A stretch of 64,000 bases of DNA from positions 124,001-188,000 of the forward strand of contig JAIQFP010000006.1 of the NCBI GenBank assembly GCA_020073165.1, given 5' to 3'. Positions 44,652 through 53,944 of the stretch are shown here, piece after piece; position 1 is the first letter of the stretch, and every line of letters begins with the position of its first letter. The notes below the pieces were generated by a model that searched no databases, was not told where the DNA came from, and saw only the letters and a list, made by a program, of their open reading frames with translations. The DNA is from Terriglobia bacterium (GTDB lineage: Bacteria > Acidobacteriota > Terriglobia > Terriglobales > Acidobacteriaceae). The position numbers and the translations under genes are program-made.

Positions 44652-45700
44652 TGCCTTCTCCTTCCCATCCTCGCAAACGCGTGCTCAGCGGTATGCGCTC
44701 CACTGGCAAACTGCACCTGGGAAATTTTGTCGGCGCCCTGGACAACTGGGTGCGCATGCAGGACCAGTACGAGTGCTTCTTCTTCGTTGCCGACTGGCAC
44801 GCGCTCACCACCGACTACGCCGACACCTCCAAGGTGAAGGAAAACTCCGTAGAAGTCCTGCTCGACTGGCTGGCCGCTGGGCTCGATCCCGAGCGCTCGA
44901 CCATGTTCATCCAGTCGCACGTGCCCCAGCACGCCGAATTGCACCTGCTGTTTTCCATGGTCACGCCGCTGGGCTGGCTGGAGCGCGTCCCCACCTACAA
45001 GGAACAACGAGAGAACATCACGGAGAAAGACCTCGGCACGTACGGCTTCCTCGGCTACCCAGTGCTGCAGGCGGCCGACATCCTGATTTACAAAGGCGAC
45101 TTCGTCCCCGTGGGCGAGGACCAGGTACCGCACGTGGAGTTGACCCGCGAGATCGCGCGGCGCTTCAACCAGTTTTACAACCTGAAGGGGAAGGCGGTTT
45201 TTCCTGAGCCACAGCCACTGCTGACCCCGGCCGCCAAGCTGCCGGGCACGGATGGGCGCAAGATGTCGAAATCGTACGGAAACACCGTCATGTTAACCGA
45301 TCCGGAGCCGGTGGTGCGGCAAAAGCTGAAAACCATGGTGACGGACCCGGCCCGCATCCGGCGCACCGATCCCGGCAACCCCGACGTGTGCCCGGTGGGC
45401 GACTTGCACAAGATCTTCAGCAGCCAGGAAACCATGGCCAAAGTGAACGCCGGCTGCCGTTCGGCGGGCATCGGATGCATCGAGTGCAAGGGCTGGGCCG
45501 CCGACGCCCTGGTTAACATCTTGAATCCCATGCAGCAGCGCCGCAAAAAATACGAGGACAATCCCCGCCTCGCCTGGGATATTCTGGAGGCGGGCTCGGC
45601 CAAGGCGCGCAAGGTGGCGGACGCCACCATGGAAGAGGTCCGCGACGCCATGCACATGTCGCTGGACTACGAACCCGGCAACCCTCAGGGAAAGAGGTAA
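44651..45700 (+). CDS. trpS: Tryptophanyl-tRNA synthetase
   Basis: This class I synthetase charges tRNA-Trp. It is 349 residues, normal for the bacterial form. The HIGH-like motif is GKLHLGN, with GMRSTG just before it. The KMSKS motif is GRKMSKSYGN. The Trp-pocket motifs (VLQAADILIYKGDFVPVGEDQ and VPHVELTREIA) are present. It overlaps the M50 gene by one base, and scpA starts 50 bp later. Confidence 0.97.
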   Translation: MPSPSHPRKRVLSGMRSTGKLHLGNFVGALDNWVRMQDQYECFFFVADWHALTTDYADTSKVKENSVEVLLDWLAAGLDPERSTMFIQSHVPQHAELHLLFSMVTPLGWLERVPTYKEQRENITEKDLGTYGFLGYPVLQAADILIYKGDFVPVGEDQVPHVELTREIARRFNQFYNLKGKAVFPEPQPLLTPAAKLPGTDGRKMSKSYGNTVMLTDPEPVVRQKLKTMVTDPARIRRTDPGNPDVCPVGDLHKIFSSQETMAKVNAGCRSAGIGCIECKGWAADALVNILNPMQQRRKKYEDNPRLAWDILEAGSAKARKVADATMEEVRDAMHMSLDYEPGNPQGKR

Positions 45701-45750
45701 ACATAACGAACCAGCCCCGTAGGGACGGCTGAAACGACGTCAGGCATCTA

Positions 45751-46623
45751 ATGTTGCCATTGTCCAAACTCAAACCCGAGCCAGTTCCTTCAGACCCCAC
45801 GCTGACACCTGGCCCCGCCCTGGTCGCGCCCGACCCGCGCAAAGAGGAAAGCGATTTCCCCTTCGCGGTTACCGTCGCTGACGTCTACGAGGGCCCGCTC
45901 GATCTCCTGCTTGACCTCATCCGCAAGCAGGACATCAATATCTACGACATCCCGATCGCGAAGATCACCGCACAGTACCTGGCTTACGTCGAAAAGCTCC
46001 GCGAACTGGATGTGAACGTCGCCGCCGAATTCATCTACATGGCCGCGGTACTGATTCATATCAAGTCGAAGATGCTGCTACCGCGCGACCCGCTCGCCCC
46101 CGCCGACGATCAGGATGATCCGCGCGGCGAACTGGTCAACCGGCTGCTCGAGCATGAAAAGTTCAAGTCTGCAGCGCAAATGCTGATGCAGAAGCAGCAG
46201 ATCGAAGACGCCGTCTGGTCCAACCCGGCTATCAAGGAGTTCATGGATGCCGAGGGCACGGACCCGGAGATCGCCGCCGACGTCATCGACCTGGTGAAAA
46301 CCTTCCAGCAGATCGTCGAGCGCGCCCGCAACCGGCCCATCCTCCAGGTGGACGAGGAAGCCGTCACCGTCGGGCAGATGATTGAGTATTTGCGCCGGCG
46401 GCTGGCGCTGGAAGACCGGCCGATCCGCCTGAAAGAGCTATTGCGCAACGTTAATTCCCGCCCAGCGCTGGTGTGCATGTTTCTGGCGCTCCTGGAAATG
46501 GTGCGCCTGCAGGCCATCCAACTGCGCCAGGACCGTCTGTTCGGAGAAATCCTGCTGCGCAAGCACGCTGGATTCGAAGCAGTCATGGCAGAGCAGGCGG
46601 GAGTGCGCGATGATTGGCGGTAA
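45751..46623 (+). CDS. scpA: Segregation and condensation protein A
   Basis: The 290-residue kleisin-like partner of SMC and ScpB works in chromosome condensation. The family signature YEGPLDLLLDLIRKQDINIYDIPI is seen after a ~45-residue disordered N-terminus, then AAEFIYMAAVLIHIKSKMLLPRD. The C-terminal winged helix covers about residues 215-285 (LEDRPIRLKELLRNVNSRPALVCMFLALLEMVRLQAIQLRQDRLF). Upstream is a short remnant repeat. scpB follows after a 78-bp inverted repeat. Confidence 0.95.
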   Translation: MLPLSKLKPEPVPSDPTLTPGPALVAPDPRKEESDFPFAVTVADVYEGPLDLLLDLIRKQDINIYDIPIAKITAQYLAYVEKLRELDVNVAAEFIYMAAVLIHIKSKMLLPRDPLAPADDQDDPRGELVNRLLEHEKFKSAAQMLMQKQQIEDAVWSNPAIKEFMDAEGTDPEIAADVIDLVKTFQQIVERARNRPILQVDEEAVTVGQMIEYLRRRLALEDRPIRLKELLRNVNSRPALVCMFLALLEMVRLQAIQLRQDRLFGEILLRKHAGFEAVMAEQAGVRDDWR

Positions 46624-46630
46624 AGAAACC

Positions 46631-46700
46631 GTCGTTGGTCGTTGGGCATTGGTCGTTCGCCGACAATGACCGCAGCCAACGACGAACGACCAACGACTAG
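46631..46700. repeat. Inverted repeat of GTCGTTGGTCGTTGG units (copy 1)
   Basis: The left half (46631-46659) consists of GTCGTTGG/TCGTTGGG-type heptamers and the right half (46675-46700) is their complement. It lies between scpA and scpB and ends immediately before the scpB ATG at 46702. The same unit occurs at 56772-56850. Longer readings of scpB through this repeat are excluded. Confidence 0.85.
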
Positions 46701-46701
46701 C

Positions 46702-47430
46702 ATGAGCCTCAAAGCCCAACTCGAAGCCATCATCTACGCGGCGGAAACGCCGATCACGCTCGACCACGTCATTCAACTGGTTAGAGATTCTGTCCTTGCC
46801 GATAGCGCGGCCGACGACGCTGAGGTCAAGTCCCGCGTTCGCGAAGCCTTGGACCAGTTGACCGCCGACTATGCCACCGCCGATCACGGTGTCGAGATCC
46901 GCCAGGTGGCCGGCGGCTACCGTGTCTCCACCAAGCCCGAGCACCACGACCTGGTGCGCGCCTTCGCCAAGAGTCTGAAGCCACCGATCCGCCTCTCGCT
47001 CCCGGCGCTCGAAACCCTGGCGGTCATCGCCTACAAGCAGCCGGTTACCGTGCCCGAGATCAGCGAGATTCGCAGTGTGGACTCCAGCGGCGTGATTGCC
47101 ACCCTGCTCGACCGCAAGCTCATCACCACCGCTGGCCGCAAGGCGGTCGTGGGTCGCCCTATCCTTTACAAGACCACCAAGGAGTTTCTGCTGCGCTTTG
47201 GCCTGAAAGACGTCACCGAGCTGCCCAGCATGGAAGAATTCGAGAAGCTGGTTGCCGAATCCTTCCAGAGCGATCTGTTGCCTGTCGAGGGTGAACCCGA
47301 GGTGACCAGTGCAGCAGCCCCTGCCCCTGCGGAATTTTCAGCGGAGCAGCAGGATGAGGTTCAAACCGACGAGAACCAGGTCTTGGCGACGGCTGAGCCC
47401 CATCCCGGCGAGAGTGACCCGGCCGCCTGA
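46702..47430 (+). CDS. scpB: Segregation and condensation protein B
   Basis: The 242-residue protein has two winged-helix domains ([87 protein letters not shown]). A C-terminal low-complexity Glu/Ala-rich tail follows (about 190-242). It partners ScpA and SMC in condensation. I chose the ATG at 46702. Upstream in-frame starts at 46642 and 46666 lie in the inverted repeat. No good Shine-Dalgarno is visible, since the repeat occupies its place. Confidence 0.94.
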   Translation: [242 protein letters not shown]

Positions 47431-47473
47431 ACCGCAGTCCCATCCGCTTTCTGTTCTGTTAGTCTGAACACCC

Positions 47474-48214
47474 ATGCCCGCCGAACGTCTGCAAAAAATC
47501 ATCGCCGCCGCGGGAATCGCCTCGCGCCGCAAGGCGGAAGAACTGATCACGGGTGGCCTGGTGTCGGTGAACGGCCAGGTGGTGACTGAGCTAGGCACCA
47601 AGGCTGACCCCGAGCGCGACCACGTTCGCGTGAACGGGAAACTGCTGCACGGCCCCGAGCGTCACACCTATCTGCTGATGAACAAGCCCAAGGGCTACGT
47701 GACCACCCTCAAAGATCCTGAACACCGTCCCACTGTTATGGACTTGCTGCATGGCGTGGGCGCCCGAGTTTATCCCGTGGGACGCCTCGACTACGCCAGC
47801 GAAGGTTTGCTCCTGCTCACTAACGACGGCGCATTCGCCAACCGTCTGATGAAAGCCGCCTCCCACGTGCCCAAGACCTACATCGTAAAGGTGGCAGGCA
47901 CGCCGGATGCGGAGGGCTTGGCGCGTCTGCGTGCGGGACTGTTCATCCCCTCCGAGCGCGGCAAACGGGTAAAGACGGCCCCCGCCAAGATCAAGCTGAT
48001 CCGGGAAGCCAATAACCCGTGGTACGAAGTAACCCTGATCGAAGGCAAGAACCGGCAGATCCGCCGCATGTTCCAGGAGATCGGCCACCACGTGGAAAAA
48101 ATCAAGCGGGTCCGCTACGGGCCGCTGGAGTTGGATGTTCATCCCGGGGAGTATCGCCGCTTGACCGCGGAAGAAGTGAAGCGCCTGCAGAGTGTTCGAA
48201 AAGCAAAATCTTAA
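47474..48214 (+). CDS. rluB: 23S rRNA pseudouridine synthase, RluB/RsuA-type
   Basis: The 246-residue protein modifies rRNA uridines. It has an N-terminal S4 domain (RLQKIIAAAGIASRRKAEELITGGLVSVNGQVV). The RsuA/RluB/RluE catalytic core follows with the motif GRLDYASEGLLLLTNDG (catalytic Asp) and later EGKNRQIRRMF. The short tail lacks the long extension of E. coli RluB, so RsuA-like function cannot be excluded. ATG at 47474, 43 bp after scpB. It lies in the usual scpA-scpB-rluB synteny. Confidence 0.93.
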   Translation: MPAERLQKIIAAAGIASRRKAEELITGGLVSVNGQVVTELGTKADPERDHVRVNGKLLHGPERHTYLLMNKPKGYVTTLKDPEHRPTVMDLLHGVGARVYPVGRLDYASEGLLLLTNDGAFANRLMKAASHVPKTYIVKVAGTPDAEGLARLRAGLFIPSERGKRVKTAPAKIKLIREANNPWYEVTLIEGKNRQIRRMFQEIGHHVEKIKRVRYGPLELDVHPGEYRRLTAEEVKRLQSVRKAKS

Positions 48215-48310
48215 ACCGCAAGGGTCGCCAAGAACCGCCGCAAAGTGCGCAAAGATGAATGCTTTGCGACCTTCGCGGCATTTCTTTGCGTTCTTTGCGG
48301 TTGCGGTTTT
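48213..48310. repeat. Inverted repeat with AACCGCAA / TTTGCGGTT arms
   Basis: The stretch from TTAAACCGCAAGGGTCGCC... to ...GTTCTTTGCGGTTGCGG forms imperfect arms (48213-48245 and about 48272-48310). TTTGCG units repeat inside. It begins at the rluB stop codon and ends about 70 bp before hisC. Confidence 0.75.
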
Positions 48311-48381
48311 GTCGCGCCGAGGCTTATCACAAGCCAACGTGACACTCCCCTCGCCGACGTGATAATCATTATGCAGCCAAG

Positions 48382-49509
48382 ATGAGCGACTTCAGCCAGT
48401 GGGTACCCGAGCACATTCGCACCCTGGGCGGGTACACTCCCGGCAAGTCGCTCCGCCAGGCCCAACGGGAGAGCCGCGTGAACTGCATCAAACTGGCCTC
48501 CAATGAGACCCCCTTTGGCCCCTCGCCGCGCGCTGTGCAGGCGATGCAGGCCGTCCTCAGGGAATGCAATTTCTATCCCGATAACGATGCCGGCGAACTG
48601 CGTGAGAAGCTTGCCGAGCGCCACCACGTCGAGCCCGAGCAGGTGGTGGTCACTGCCGGCTCGACTTCGCTGCTCGGTATCATCGCCCGCACCCTGCTGT
48701 CGCCCGGACTCAATGCCGTCACCAGCGAGCGTTCGTTCATCGTCTATCCGATCGCCACCAAGGCCGCCGGTGGACAGTTGATCGAAGTCCCCATGCGTGA
48801 CAATGGCTTCGACCTCGATGCCCTCGCCGCTGCGATTGACCACAACACCCGCCTGGTGTTCATTGCCAACCCGAACAACCCTACCGGCACCCTCGTGGGC
48901 CCCGACGCGCTGGATCGCTTTCTCGAAAAGGTCCCCGAGCACGTCATCGTCATTCTGGACGAGGCCTACTGCGACTTCGCCCAACACTTCGCGACCGCGC
49001 GCGGAACCAAATATTCCCACTCTCTCGATTACGTGCGCGATGGCCGCAAAGTCGTAGTCCTGCGCACCTTCTCCAAGGCACACGGACTGGCCGGAGTGCG
49101 CGTGGGATACGGTCTGGGCCCGGCCGAACTGATGTCCTACTTCGCCCGCATGCGCACCACGTTTTCTGTCTCGAGCGTGGCCCAGGCCGCCGCCCTGGCT
49201 GCGCTCGAAGACGAAGCTCACACCCGCAAGGCCGTCGTCAACAACAGCGAGCAGGCCGACTGGCTGGTCCGAAGGCTGGCAGAACTCGGCTACCGCGTGC
49301 TTCCGACCTGGGCTAATTTTGTCTATTGCGAGCTCGGCGAAGATGCCGCCGCCGTAGCGAAGAACTTACAAAACGAAGGCGTGATCATCCGGCCCCTGGG
49401 CCCATGGGGCGCCCCCACTGCGATTCGCATCACCATCGGCACCCCGGAGCAGAATCAAACTTTCCTCAAGGCTTTCAAGAAGGTGATGGAGAAGGCCGCG
49501 GTGCGGTAA
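48382..49509 (+). CDS. hisC: Histidinol-phosphate aminotransferase
   Basis: The PLP enzyme transaminates imidazole-acetol phosphate in histidine synthesis. The 375-residue class I/II aminotransferase has RVNCIKLASNETPFGPSP, NPNNPTGTLV and the PLP lysine in RTFSKAHGLAGVRVGYG. The C-terminal part (VIIRPLGPWGAPTAIRITIGTPEQN) is typical of HisC. Other his genes are not nearby. It could in principle serve other aromatic aminotransferase roles. Start ATG at 48382. Confidence 0.93.
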   Translation: MSDFSQWVPEHIRTLGGYTPGKSLRQAQRESRVNCIKLASNETPFGPSPRAVQAMQAVLRECNFYPDNDAGELREKLAERHHVEPEQVVVTAGSTSLLGIIARTLLSPGLNAVTSERSFIVYPIATKAAGGQLIEVPMRDNGFDLDALAAAIDHNTRLVFIANPNNPTGTLVGPDALDRFLEKVPEHVIVILDEAYCDFAQHFATARGTKYSHSLDYVRDGRKVVVLRTFSKAHGLAGVRVGYGLGPAELMSYFARMRTTFSVSSVAQAAALAALEDEAHTRKAVVNNSEQADWLVRRLAELGYRVLPTWANFVYCELGEDAAAVAKNLQNEGVIIRPLGPWGAPTAIRITIGTPEQNQTFLKAFKKVMEKAAVR

Positions 49510-49850
49510 CAGAACTCTGGGTTCAGGGCTGCTTGCCCCGACCAATCAAACTTGACGCCATCATTTCAGGGACTTACAACACACCCCATCCAGCGCTCTT
49601 GCTCCGACCTGTCAGGTAGGTCCATCGTCGTTAGATCGCCAGAGGGACTCATGATTGGGTTGTGAGCGCTAAGCCTGTTCTCATCAATTGACGCAGGAGT
49701 CTCAGAGGATGGCCAGCGTATCAGTAGCGAAAAGAAGGACGTTGAGGGAACGGAGTGGCATTTCTGCCGCTGCATTGTAAATGCAAGTTTTTACAGCTTG
49801 CGGAGCGAGGCGAACCGGGAGGAGAATGGCTGGACTTCAGGGGGGAATTT
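49510..49850. other. Intergenic region before FG-GAP gene
   Basis: 341 bp without a supported gene. A frame in phase with the FG-GAP gene is open from 49755 but lacks a signal peptide there. TTGACGCAGGAG (49688-49699) is -35-like, with no -10 at normal spacing. A short hairpin GCATT-GTA-AATGC at about 49771-49783 is followed by AAGTTTTT and could be a weak terminator or a leader structure. Confidence 0.4.
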
Positions 49851-51992
49851 ATGAAGATTTCCCACAATGCCATTTTCGCGCGGGGAATTCCATTTGTCGT
49901 CCTGGCGCTTCTTCTCGCCCATGCCCGAGCGGCCGAGTTTACGACTCCACCCCGTTATCCTCTCGCCAGCAGCGGTGTTTCCGTCAGGGCGGACTTCAAC
50001 GGCGACGGGAGGGTCGATGTTGCGTCGGCCAGCGGCATTTTGTCGATTGCCCTTGGCCAGTCCGGTGGGTCCTTCAAATTGAAGTACCAGTACACGCTGT
50101 CCTACGGGCCGATCGTAATGGTAGCTGCGGACTTCAACCGGGACGGCAAAATGGATATTGCTATCTCAGGCACTTGTTTCATATTTGCCGATGGAGGATG
50201 TGTGAGCGTTTTCTTAGGCAACGGCGATGGCACCTTCCAAGCAGAAGTTGATTACGATTCTGGCGGCCAGTTTCCGGCGGGTCTTGGTACCGCAGACTTC
50301 GACGGGGACGGCATCCCCGACCTTGTGGTTTCGGATAGAGAACAATATCTCGGGAGCGATAGCGTTTTGGCCGTGCTGTACGGGAACGGCGATGGGACAT
50401 TTTATGGCCCATTCGGAACAGTTCTTAACTACTGGTACTATTACGGGCCGGTTGTTGTTGGCGACTTTAACGGGGACCGCAAGCCCGACGTCGCAGTGGG
50501 CTTTGACGAAGGCGTGCTGATCTTCATCAACAATGGTGGCGGCTTTCTGCCCGCGGTACCATACGACCCTACTGTCTATGTAACAGGTTTGGCCGCAGGC
50601 GATATGAATGGGGATGGTCATCTGGATCTGGTCACGACCGACGCGGTGATCCTGGGTAACGGCGACGGCTCATTTCAGTCCCCGATTGCGTTTAGTGGCG
50701 GGAACTTCCCGGCGCTCGCCGACGTGAATGGGGATGGGAAGCTCGATATAGTTGAGGCTTTTTACAACTCAGCGGGAGTCCTTTTGGGCAACGGCGACGG
50801 AACGGTCCAACCGCCGATCATATTCAACGTGACGGGACCAAGTGCGATTCTGGTCGCAGATGTGAATCGGGACGGCCATCCGGACCTGCTTGTACCCGGC
50901 AACTCGCTCCTTACGGTGGTCTATGGCAATGGGGATGGCACCTTCCAGGCACCGCCAATTCTGCCAGTTTCTACGGGGCCCCTGATTACCGGTGACTTCA
51001 ACGCGGACGGCAAACTAGACGTTGCAACCGTCAATTACACGCAGGTTGGCGTGTTTCTGGGTAATGGCGACGGCACTTTTCAAAGCGAGTTGCAGTTTGC
51101 GGCCGGAAAGGAACCGGATGCGCTCACGGCGGCCGATTTCAATGGAGATGGCAAGCTCGATCTTGCGGTTGGCAACATTGCCAGCCTCAACGTAAGCATT
51201 TTATTCGGCAATGGCGACGGAACTTTCCAGGTGCCAGTGAACTATCGGCTATCTGAGTACGGAGGTACTTCCCTGACGGCGGCTGACTTCAATGGCGATG
51301 GGAAACCCGATCTGGCCGTGATTGAAGAGAGCACACATGGAATGGGCAAACTGAATATTCTTCTGAACAACGGCGATGGCACGTTCCAAAAAGCGGTGGT
51401 CTATGCAGTTGGCGGGGGTCCAGGTTCGGTTGCGGTTGGAGATTTCAACGGCGATGGAAAGATCGATGTGGCGGTCAACAACTCTCTTGCTAGCGTAGTT
51501 GTGCTCCTGGGCAACGGAGATGGCACTCTCCAGACTGGAGTCCGCTATAGCACCCGCTACACCGGCGGACAGTTGCGAGTTGCAGACTTTAATCATGACG
51601 GATACCAAGATCTGTTACTGGGGACAGAATCCGATCTCGTTGTCCTTCCGGGCAAGGGAGACGGGACCTTTGGGCCTCCCATCATTTCAGCGACATCGCC
51701 GTACACCTATGTATCAGATGTGGCGCTGGCCGACTTTAATTCCGATGGCAACGTGGATGTGGCCGAAGCTGGCACTGGCTTTTCTGTTGGTACGGGAGCT
51801 GGAAACGGAAAATTTAAGACAGTTTTCTATGGTACGGGAGCGGCGAATGTTGCGGCAGGGGATTTCAACGGCGACGGCGCTCCGGATGTGATTTTGAACG
51901 TCAGGTCTGGATTGGTGGTGCTGCTGAATACGGGCCATGCAGATGGATCAGTCTTTGGTCGGGGTTCAGGGAGGGAATTCAGAACTAAGTGA
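49851..51992 (+). CDS. Exported FG-GAP/VCBS repeat protein
   Basis: The 713-residue protein has a signal peptide (MKISHNAIFARGIPFVVLALLLAHARA). About 14 tandem repeats follow with the calcium-binding core ADFNGDGKLDLAV and the strand FLGNGDGTFQ (for instance AADFNRDGKMDIAIS, GDFNGDRKPDVAV). These are integrin-like FG-GAP/VCBS beta-propeller blades that bind Ca2+. A cell-surface or secreted location is likely; a partner is unknown. I chose the ATG at 49851 because GGGGGG precedes it by about 6 bp and the signal begins there. The next gene is convergent. Confidence 0.9.
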   Translation: MKISHNAIFARGIPFVVLALLLAHARAAEFTTPPRYPLASSGVSVRADFNGDGRVDVASASGILSIALGQSGGSFKLKYQYTLSYGPIVMVAADFNRDGKMDIAISGTCFIFADGGCVSVFLGNGDGTFQAEVDYDSGGQFPAGLGTADFDGDGIPDLVVSDREQYLGSDSVLAVLYGNGDGTFYGPFGTVLNYWYYYGPVVVGDFNGDRKPDVAVGFDEGVLIFINNGGGFLPAVPYDPTVYVTGLAAGDMNGDGHLDLVTTDAVILGNGDGSFQSPIAFSGGNFPALADVNGDGKLDIVEAFYNSAGVLLGNGDGTVQPPIIFNVTGPSAILVADVNRDGHPDLLVPGNSLLTVVYGNGDGTFQAPPILPVSTGPLITGDFNADGKLDVATVNYTQVGVFLGNGDGTFQSELQFAAGKEPDALTAADFNGDGKLDLAVGNIASLNVSILFGNGDGTFQVPVNYRLSEYGGTSLTAADFNGDGKPDLAVIEESTHGMGKLNILLNNGDGTFQKAVVYAVGGGPGSVAVGDFNGDGKIDVAVNNSLASVVVLLGNGDGTLQTGVRYSTRYTGGQLRVADFNHDGYQDLLLGTESDLVVLPGKGDGTFGPPIISATSPYTYVSDVALADFNSDGNVDVAEAGTGFSVGTGAGNGKFKTVFYGTGAANVAAGDFNGDGAPDVILNVRSGLVVLLNTGHADGSVFGRGSGREFRTK

Positions 51993-52046
51993 GCCCCTCG
52001 AATCTGAACGAGGGCAATCGTAACGGTTGAAAAATCGCCATGGCAC

Positions 52047-53069
52047 TCACCACCCCCCACCCATCATCGCCACCCGGGCCGCCCCGTACAACCCGGCGTC
52101 ACTCCCCAGCAGTGCCCGCGTGATGATCGTTCTTGTACCCGTGCCGGACTCCACCTTCGCCAAGCCTCCCTGATCGCCGGCCATATCGGCAGGTGCTGTC
52201 GCCGCATACACCATCGATCTCTCCCGCAATTCCCGAAACATGCTGGGAGAGAATGCTTCCCAGGCGCCTGAAACTCCTCCGCCGATGACGTACATAGGAA
52301 GGTTGAGGCCGTTCACCATCGTGGCCAGGGCGATACCCAGTGCGCTTCCCACCAGGCTGAAGACGTGCTGTGCCACTCCATCACCCTGAATAGCGAGCTT
52401 GTAAACGGTCTTCGCGCTGAACTCGGGATCGGAACTGGCGGCGCGGGCGAGGCCCGGGGCAGCGCCAGCGTCAATCTTCTCGCGCGCCATGCGCATCACA
52501 GCGGTCGCGGACGCATACTGCTCCAGGCAGCCCCGGCCGCCGCATTTGCAGGGAACTCCATCGGGCTCGATGGTCATGTGACCGAACTCGCCCGCCATGC
52601 CGGTCATGCCGTGCCAGATGCGTCCGCCCAGCACGATGCCGCCGCCCACGCCGGTGCCCAGCGTGAGCATGGCCATGTCGTCCACCTCGCGCCCTGCCCC
52701 CAGCCACTTCTCGCCCAGCGCCGCGCAATTGGCGTCGTTCTCCAGAACCACCTGCGTGCCCAGCCGTTTCTCGATCTCCGCCCGCACCGGATAGTCGGCC
52801 CACCCCGGCAGGTTGGGCGACTCGCGCAACATGCCCTTCCGCATGTCGATGATGCCCGCCACGCCAACGCCGATCCCTTGCAGCGAAGCCCGGCCTTGAT
52901 ATGTGGCCTCCAGCCCCCGGATCGCCTCGCACATGTCGTTGATCACCTGGTCCCGGCCCAACGCCAAACGGGTACCAAGCGTGATCTTCTCAAGCAGGTG
53001 TCCCTGCTCATCTACCGCCGCAATACGCAGGTTGGTCCCGCCGAGATCAACGCCGATGGAGTAGCTCAT
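52047..53069 (-). CDS. glk: ROK-family glucokinase
   Basis: The 340-residue sugar kinase has the ATP-binding start SIGVDLGGTNLRIAAVD and the phosphate/sugar motif VLENDANCAALGE. The ROK signature follows: EFGHMTIEPDGVPCKCGGRGCLEQYAS, including the zinc-binding Cys set and His. The Glc/ManNAc preference cannot be fixed from sequence; glucose is inferred from ROK glucokinases of similar length. ATG at 53069 overlaps the mutM stop (ATGA). Upstream in-frame starts lie inside mutM. Confidence 0.92.
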   Translation of the reverse strand: MSYSIGVDLGGTNLRIAAVDEQGHLLEKITLGTRLALGRDQVINDMCEAIRGLEATYQGRASLQGIGVGVAGIIDMRKGMLRESPNLPGWADYPVRAEIEKRLGTQVVLENDANCAALGEKWLGAGREVDDMAMLTLGTGVGGGIVLGGRIWHGMTGMAGEFGHMTIEPDGVPCKCGGRGCLEQYASATAVMRMAREKIDAGAAPGLARAASSDPEFSAKTVYKLAIQGDGVAQHVFSLVGSALGIALATMVNGLNLPMYVIGGGVSGAWEAFSPSMFRELRERSMVYAATAPADMAGDQGGLAKVESGTGTRTIITRALLGSDAGLYGAARVAMMGGGW

Positions 53070-53944
53070 TTCTGGCATTTCGGACAGTAATGGCTGCTGC
53101 GTCCGGCAATCACCACGCGCTTGATGGGAGTCTTGCACACCAGGCACGGCTCGCCCTCCCGTCCGTAAACCCGGTGCTGGAGTTGAAAGAACCCCTCTTC
53201 GCCATCGGCATCCACGTAATCCGAGATCGAAGACCCGCCCAGCGCGATGGCTTCTTTCAACACCTCCTGCACCGCCAGATACAGCCGCCGCAAATCTTCG
53301 CGGGTGAGCGACGCCGCCCGCCGCCGGGGACGGATGCCTGCCCTAAACAGCGACTCATCCGCATAGATGTTGCCCACGCCACTCAGCAGCTTCTGGTTCA
53401 GTAAGGCGCTCTTGATCGGCGTCTTGCGGCCACGAAACAGGCGCACGAAGCGCTCCAGTTCGACTTCGAGGGGCTCCGAACCAGCAGCCTGAAACCCGTG
53501 GGTGACGCTGAGCCGCCCGAACCGCCGCGGATCTACGAAGCGCAGTTCCCGTCCCGAGGCCAGCCGCAGGACGGCGTGGGTATGCTTCGCCATCTCAGCC
53601 TGCGGTTCGCACACCATCATGCGCCCGGTCATGCCCAGATGCACGATCCACTGTGCCGGAAGATTCGATGGAGGCACGGGCGTCCTCGCCCGTCCTGCCG
53701 TGGGACGAGTTCTCCGCCTGGCGGGCGCGGACGCCCGCCCTCCACTGTCCAGGTCGAACACAATATGCTTCCCCACCCGGCGCACCCCGGCAATGCGTTT
53801 TCGTTCCAGAGTGGACGCCATCTCCCCCGCCGAAGACTTCAGCGGCTCGGGCTTCGACCCCAGCCACACCGACTCGATCACGTCCCCGCTCACCCGTTTG
53901 GCGAGCCCACGCGCAATGGTTTCGACCTCAGGCAGTTCGGGCAT
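53066..53944 (-). CDS. mutM: Formamidopyrimidine-DNA glycosylase with in-frame palindromic insert
   Basis: The base-excision enzyme removes 8-oxoguanine. It starts with the catalytic MPELPEVETIARGL (Pro1 after Met removal). It has the H2TH region (NQKLLSGVGNIYADESLFRAG) and ends in the zinc finger CLVCKTPIKRVVIAGRSSHYCPKCQ. The product is 292 residues, longer than E. coli MutM (269). Residues about 67-96 (SGGRASAPARRRTRPTAGRA...) interrupt strand HIVFDLD and QWIVHLGMTGRMM. They are encoded by a 76-bp inverted repeat (53669-53744). The insert falls in a surface loop, so activity may persist. ATG at 53944; a TTG at 53950 is ignored. Confidence 0.93.
   Translation of the reverse strand: MPELPEVETIARGLAKRVSGDVIESVWLGSKPEPLKSSAGEMASTLERKRIAGVRRVGKHIVFDLDSGGRASAPARRRTRPTAGRARTPVPPSNLPAQWIVHLGMTGRMMVCEPQAEMAKHTHAVLRLASGRELRFVDPRRFGRLSVTHGFQAAGSEPLEVELERFVRLFRGRKTPIKSALLNQKLLSGVGNIYADESLFRAGIRPRRRAASLTREDLRRLYLAVQEVLKEAIALGGSSISDYVDADGEEGFFQLQHRVYGREGEPCLVCKTPIKRVVIAGRSSHYCPKCQK
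53669..53744. repeat. Palindromic element inserted in mutM
   Basis: TGGAGGCACGGGCGTCC (53669-53685) pairs with GGACGCCCGCCCTCCA (53729-53744), with a further small hairpin CGTCC..GGACG in the loop. It lies in frame in mutM and encodes Arg/Ala/Pro-rich sequence. Related GC-rich words occur at 17826-17840 and in lhr. Confidence 0.8.
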
